Assembly (NCBI GenBank): GCA_030641425.1
Contig: DAOWHM010000114.1
Span: 1 to 8,011, forward strand
Direction: 5' to 3'
DNA: 8,011 nucleotides
Source: Candidatus Bathyarchaeota archaeon
Lineage (GTDB): Archaea; Thermoproteota; Bathyarchaeia; Bathyarchaeales; SOJC01
Positions 5,992 through 8,011 of this stretch are shown piece after piece (positions within the stretch are counted from its first letter, which is position 1; every line of letters starts with the position of its first letter). Under the pieces are notes generated by a model that had not been told where the DNA came from, searched no databases, and worked only from the letters and a program-made list of their open reading frames with translations. The translations under genes were made by a program, and so were the position numbers.

Positions 5992-5997
5992 ACCTCC
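5992..5997 (-). promoter_or_regulatory. Strong Shine-Dalgarno GGAGGT of albA
   Basis: GGAGGT on the minus strand lies seven bases before the GTG at 5984 and decides this non-ATG start. Its first two bases are part of the 3' arm of the adjoining 17-bp palindrome, so folding of the mRNA could cover part of it. Confidence 0.7.
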
Positions 5998-6012
5998 TCA
6001 AGTTACTTGAGG
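5996..6012 (-). promoter_or_regulatory. 17-bp palindrome overlapping albA ribosome site
   Basis: CCTCAAGT and ACTTGAGG are perfect 8-base arms around one central base. In RNA this gives a 7-bp stem (CCTCAAG/CTTGAGG) with a three-base loop, ending inside the albA Shine-Dalgarno. In DNA it has the form of a dimer operator. Either reading suggests control of albA expression; which one cannot be told from sequence. Confidence 0.5.
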
Positions 6013-6013
6013 A

Positions 6014-6032
6014 CAATGATGCTCAATGATGC
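6014..6032. repeat. Two 9-bp direct repeats in albA leader
   Basis: CAATGATGC (plus strand) occurs at 6014-6022 and 6024-6032 with a single base between, a period of ten bases or about one helical turn. The pair directly adjoins the palindrome before albA, inside the predicted untranslated leader. Confidence 0.6.
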
Positions 6033-6081
6033 GTCAGTACCCAAGATATTGAATAAGGCTACAGAAAGTTCGTTTAGCGCT

Positions 6082-6096
6082 TCTTATAGTTTTCCT
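6082..6096 (-). promoter_or_regulatory. Candidate BRE/TATA promoter of albA
   Basis: The minus strand reads AGGAAAA followed by CTATAAGA, a good purine-rich BRE next to a TATA box. Transcription would start near 6060, giving a leader of about 75 bases that contains the direct repeats and palindrome. It would separate albA from the oxidoreductase operon, whose last stop is at 6149-6151. The rest of 6097-6148 shows nothing further except a weak T-rich stretch. Confidence 0.45.
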
Positions 6097-6148
6097 ACGT
6101 CTCATTTCCAACAGACAAAACATAAGTTCTTCTTCACAGGGAGCATGT

Positions 6149-6709
6149 TTAGTGTTTGATGTATGTGAACCCTTTTTCAAAGGCCTTGGTGTTCATGTGT
6201 AAAAATTGTAGTTTTTTCTCGAAAAACTCTTTCAGACCTTCAAGAATGTTCAGTTTGGAAACGACGTTTACATTCGATATGTATGCTCCTAGCATAACCA
6301 TGTTCGCTACTCGTTTTTCACCAACTTCTACTGCGATGTCGTTTGCAGGAATCGCTACAACTTCGATGTCGCTTCTGGTTGGCTGGTGTGTTATCAGAGA
6401 GCTGTTGAGGAATAGTCTTCCTTGAGACTGCAGTCTTGGTTCGAAGGCTTCTAGAGATGGGTTATTCATTATTATCAACGCTTTAGGTGATGTGATGACA
6501 GGCGATCCAATCTGCTCGTCTGAGATGACAACTGTGCAGTTTGCTGTGCCTCCTCGCATCTCGGGTCCATAGGAGGGTATCCACGTAACGTGTTTTCCAG
6601 TTTTCATTGCACTGTAGGCTAAGAGTTTTCCGATAAACATTAGTCCTTGACCTCCAAAGCCAGCCATTATGACGGTTTCATAGATAGGTTCCTTGGCTGC
6701 TACTTCCAT
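6149..6709 (-). CDS. 2-oxoacid:ferredoxin oxidoreductase, gamma subunit
   Basis: Gamma subunit of a ferredoxin-dependent 2-oxoacid oxidoreductase, the cytoplasmic enzyme that turns a 2-oxoacid plus CoA into acyl-CoA and CO2. This domain contributes to the CoA-handling part of the complex in related enzymes. At 186 residues it has normal family length. Clear signatures are G-F-G-G-Q-G (17-22) and S-Y-G-P-E-M-R-G-G (46-54), followed by the usual P-x-I-x-x-P (70-75) and N-N-P (82-84) segments. It starts six bases after the beta-subunit stop, so the two are very likely translated together. Gene names vary between archaeal systems (korC, vorC, vorG), so none is assigned. The family is certain; the preferred 2-oxoacid is not. 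Confidence 0.93.
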   Translation of the reverse strand: MEVAAKEPIYETVIMAGFGGQGLMFIGKLLAYSAMKTGKHVTWIPSYGPEMRGGTANCTVVISDEQIGSPVITSPKALIIMNNPSLEAFEPRLQSQGRLFLNSSLITHQPTRSDIEVVAIPANDIAVEVGEKRVANMVMLGAYISNVNVVSKLNILEGLKEFFEKKLQFLHMNTKAFEKGFTYIKH

Positions 6710-6715
6710 TCTTCA

Positions 6716-7471
6716 TCAATCTTCCTTTGGAGTCTTGAATTCACCTAGGGGATAGTAAGGTTTCATCGTTTCTTCAACCCACTTCGTCGCCTCTATGGGG
6801 CTTAGATGCCAAGCTGTTGGACATTGGGACAAGACTTCCACCATAGAGTAGCCTAATCCTTTGATCTGCGTTTCAAAAGCTTTCCTTATCGCTTTTTTTG
6901 CTTGAATAATACTTTTCGGGTTGTTCACACTTACCCTTGCAATGTACGTCGCACCATCAAGAGTGGCGAGGAGTTCAGCCATCCTAATTGGATAACCCGC
7001 CTGATCTATATTCCTCCCCATCGGGGAAGTTGTGGTCTTCTGACCAACCAGAGTTGTCGGCGCCATCTGTCCACCAGTCATACCGTAGACCGCATTATTG
7101 ATGAATATTGTCGTGATTTTCTCCCCTCGAGCTGCCGCGTGGACTGCTTCCGCTGTTCCGATTGAAGCAAAGTCGCCGTCTCCCTGATAGCTGAAAACCA
7201 CAAGTTCAGGGTTAACTCTCTTACAGCCCGTTGCCACTGCCGGAGCACGACCATGCGCTGCTTCATACATATCAACATCGAGATAATTATAAAGAAGAAC
7301 TGAACAGCCAACCGGTGCAACACCCACAGTTCTCTCTCTGACTCCCAACTCATCTATCGTCTCCGCAAGAAGACGAGCGACGATTCCATGACCACAACCA
7401 GGGCAATAATGCGTCGTCACCGGACGAAGAGTTCTTGACCGTTCGAAAACTCTCTCTAATTCCATCTGCAT
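6716..7471 (-). CDS. 2-oxoacid:ferredoxin oxidoreductase, beta subunit (TPP)
   Basis: Beta subunit that binds thiamine pyrophosphate and one iron-sulfur cluster. The 251-residue protein has the TPP motif: G-D-G-D (97-100), then N125-N126 with the [10 protein letters not shown] segment (130-139). Cysteines C23 and C26 (H-Y-C-P-G-C-G-H-G), C56 (P-V-G-C) and C217 (S-Q-C-P-T) match the four ligands of the 4Fe-4S cluster known in related enzymes; C83 is extra. The run [13 protein letters not shown] (70-82) resembles the ketoisovalerate (VOR-like) group more than classical 2-oxoglutarate or pyruvate enzymes, judged from memory. ATG 7471 lies three bases after the alpha stop; ATG 7465 is a possible alternative two codons in. 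It belongs to the alpha-beta-gamma operon. Confidence 0.94.
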   Translation of the reverse strand: MQMELERVFERSRTLRPVTTHYCPGCGHGIVARLLAETIDELGVRERTVGVAPVGCSVLLYNYLDVDMYEAAHGRAPAVATGCKRVNPELVVFSYQGDGDFASIGTAEAVHAAARGEKITTIFINNAVYGMTGGQMAPTTLVGQKTTTSPMGRNIDQAGYPIRMAELLATLDGATYIARVSVNNPKSIIQAKKAIRKAFETQIKGLGYSMVEVLSQCPTAWHLSPIEATKWVEETMKPYYPLGEFKTPKED

Positions 7472-7474
7472 TGC

Positions 7475-8011
7475 TTAGCCATCCGCCCCCACAAATTTCT
7501 CGACTTCCAATGCTATCTCATCGTAGCTTGGAACTATTCCTCCGGTTCGTCCATAGAAGCGAATTTGAGCTTTGCCACACACACCAAGTTTAACATCTTC
7601 AACCATCTGTCCAAGGTTCATCTCAACCACCAAAATCTTACTCACCTTCTCAGCTATCGCCTCAAAGGTCTCATAGGGAAAAGGAAAGACAGTAATAGGT
7701 CTAACCATTCCAACTTTGACACCCTTCGCACGCAACCCCTTGATTGCAGTCTTCGCAATCCTCGCAACCGTTCCAAAGGCCACAATGATAACCTCCGCAT
7801 CTTCCACCAAATAAGTTTCAACCCGCACTTCCTCTTTAATCATCTCTTGAACCTTCCCGTTTATCTTCAGATTATGTTCCTCTAAAGCTTCGGGATCAAG
7901 GTACAAACTTTTGATCAGATTTGGAGGGCGTCCCTTAGCACCTGTCAAAGCCCATCCTTTCATAGGAAGACTCACTTGAGTTCTCTTTTCAAACTCGACT
8001 GGTTCCATCAT
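7475..8011 (-). CDS. vorB: 2-oxoacid:ferredoxin oxidoreductase alpha subunit, VorB-like (partial)
   Basis: C-terminal part of the alpha subunit, cut by the right edge of the window; 178 residues are visible out of about 350-380 usual for the family. The two methionines at the edge are therefore probably internal and not the start. Visible features are W-A-L-T-G-A-K-G-R-P-P (20-30), the domain II strand V-A-F-G-T-V-A-R (77-84), R-P-I-T-V-F-P-F-P (104-112), V-V-E-M-N-L-G-Q-M (128-136) and G-R-T-G-G-I-V-P-S (154-162). The W-A-L-T-G-A-K-G-R segment with the following L-Y-L-D-P-E and E-H-N-L-K is what I associate with VorB, the 2-ketoisovalerate type, but broad 2-oxoacid specificity is possible. 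The missing N-terminal half would contain the pyrimidine-binding domain. A small ferredoxin-like delta subunit is often encoded just upstream, outside this window. Confidence 0.9.
   Translation of the reverse strand: MMEPVEFEKRTQVSLPMKGWALTGAKGRPPNLIKSLYLDPEALEEHNLKINGKVQEMIKEEVRVETYLVEDAEVIIVAFGTVARIAKTAIKGLRAKGVKVGMVRPITVFPFPYETFEAIAEKVSKILVVEMNLGQMVEDVKLGVCGKAQIRFYGRTGGIVPSYDEIALEVEKFVGADG

Noticed and set aside
7078..7353. 91-residue minus-strand frame within the beta subunit
   Set aside because: Alternate frame of a clear gene on the same strand with no motif.

Overview
The window looks like a piece of an archaeal chromosome. The evidence is an Alba chromatin protein, an RPA-like single-stranded-DNA-binding protein with three OB folds, a TrpB2-type tryptophan synthase beta chain, a VorB-like 2-oxoacid:ferredoxin oxidoreductase, GGTGA-type ribosome binding sites and TATA-like promoters. 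Gene content and protein flavour best fit an anaerobic, peptide- or amino-acid-using lineage of the TACK side (Bathyarchaeia-like is my guess from memory; no phylogeny was run). I see no rRNA, tRNA, CRISPR array, insertion sequence or phage gene.

Left half, plus strand (7-3870): hsp20 small heat-shock protein; a small SWIM zinc-finger protein; a previously uncalled 37-residue single-pass membrane ORF (1078-1191, TTG start behind a GGTGA site); an RPA-like protein with its own TATA-like promoter; and trpB2, whose best start is 2569, further in than the longest reading frame suggests.

Right half, minus strand (8011-4053, read right to left): the C-terminal part of the alpha subunit, then complete beta and gamma subunits of a 2-oxoacid:ferredoxin oxidoreductase, spaced 3 and 6 bases apart as one operon; then albA, apparently with its own promoter and a structured leader; then a class III PLP aminotransferase with a clear TATA box and GGTGA site. 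trpB2 and the aminotransferase converge on a 182-base gap.

Functionally, the right half pairs an aminotransferase-family enzyme with an enzyme that oxidises 2-oxoacids to acyl-CoA using ferredoxin and TPP. That is consistent with amino-acid catabolism, although the aminotransferase substrate cannot be read from sequence. The left half joins protein protection (Hsp20) with nucleic-acid proteins (SWIM, RPA). The most interesting unexplained structures are the albA leader (two 9-bp direct repeats at a 10-bp period, then a 17-bp palindrome running into the Shine-Dalgarno), the double hairpin plus T-run after albA, and the small membrane ORF between the SWIM and RPA genes. I found no clearly new multi-gene defence or mobile system.
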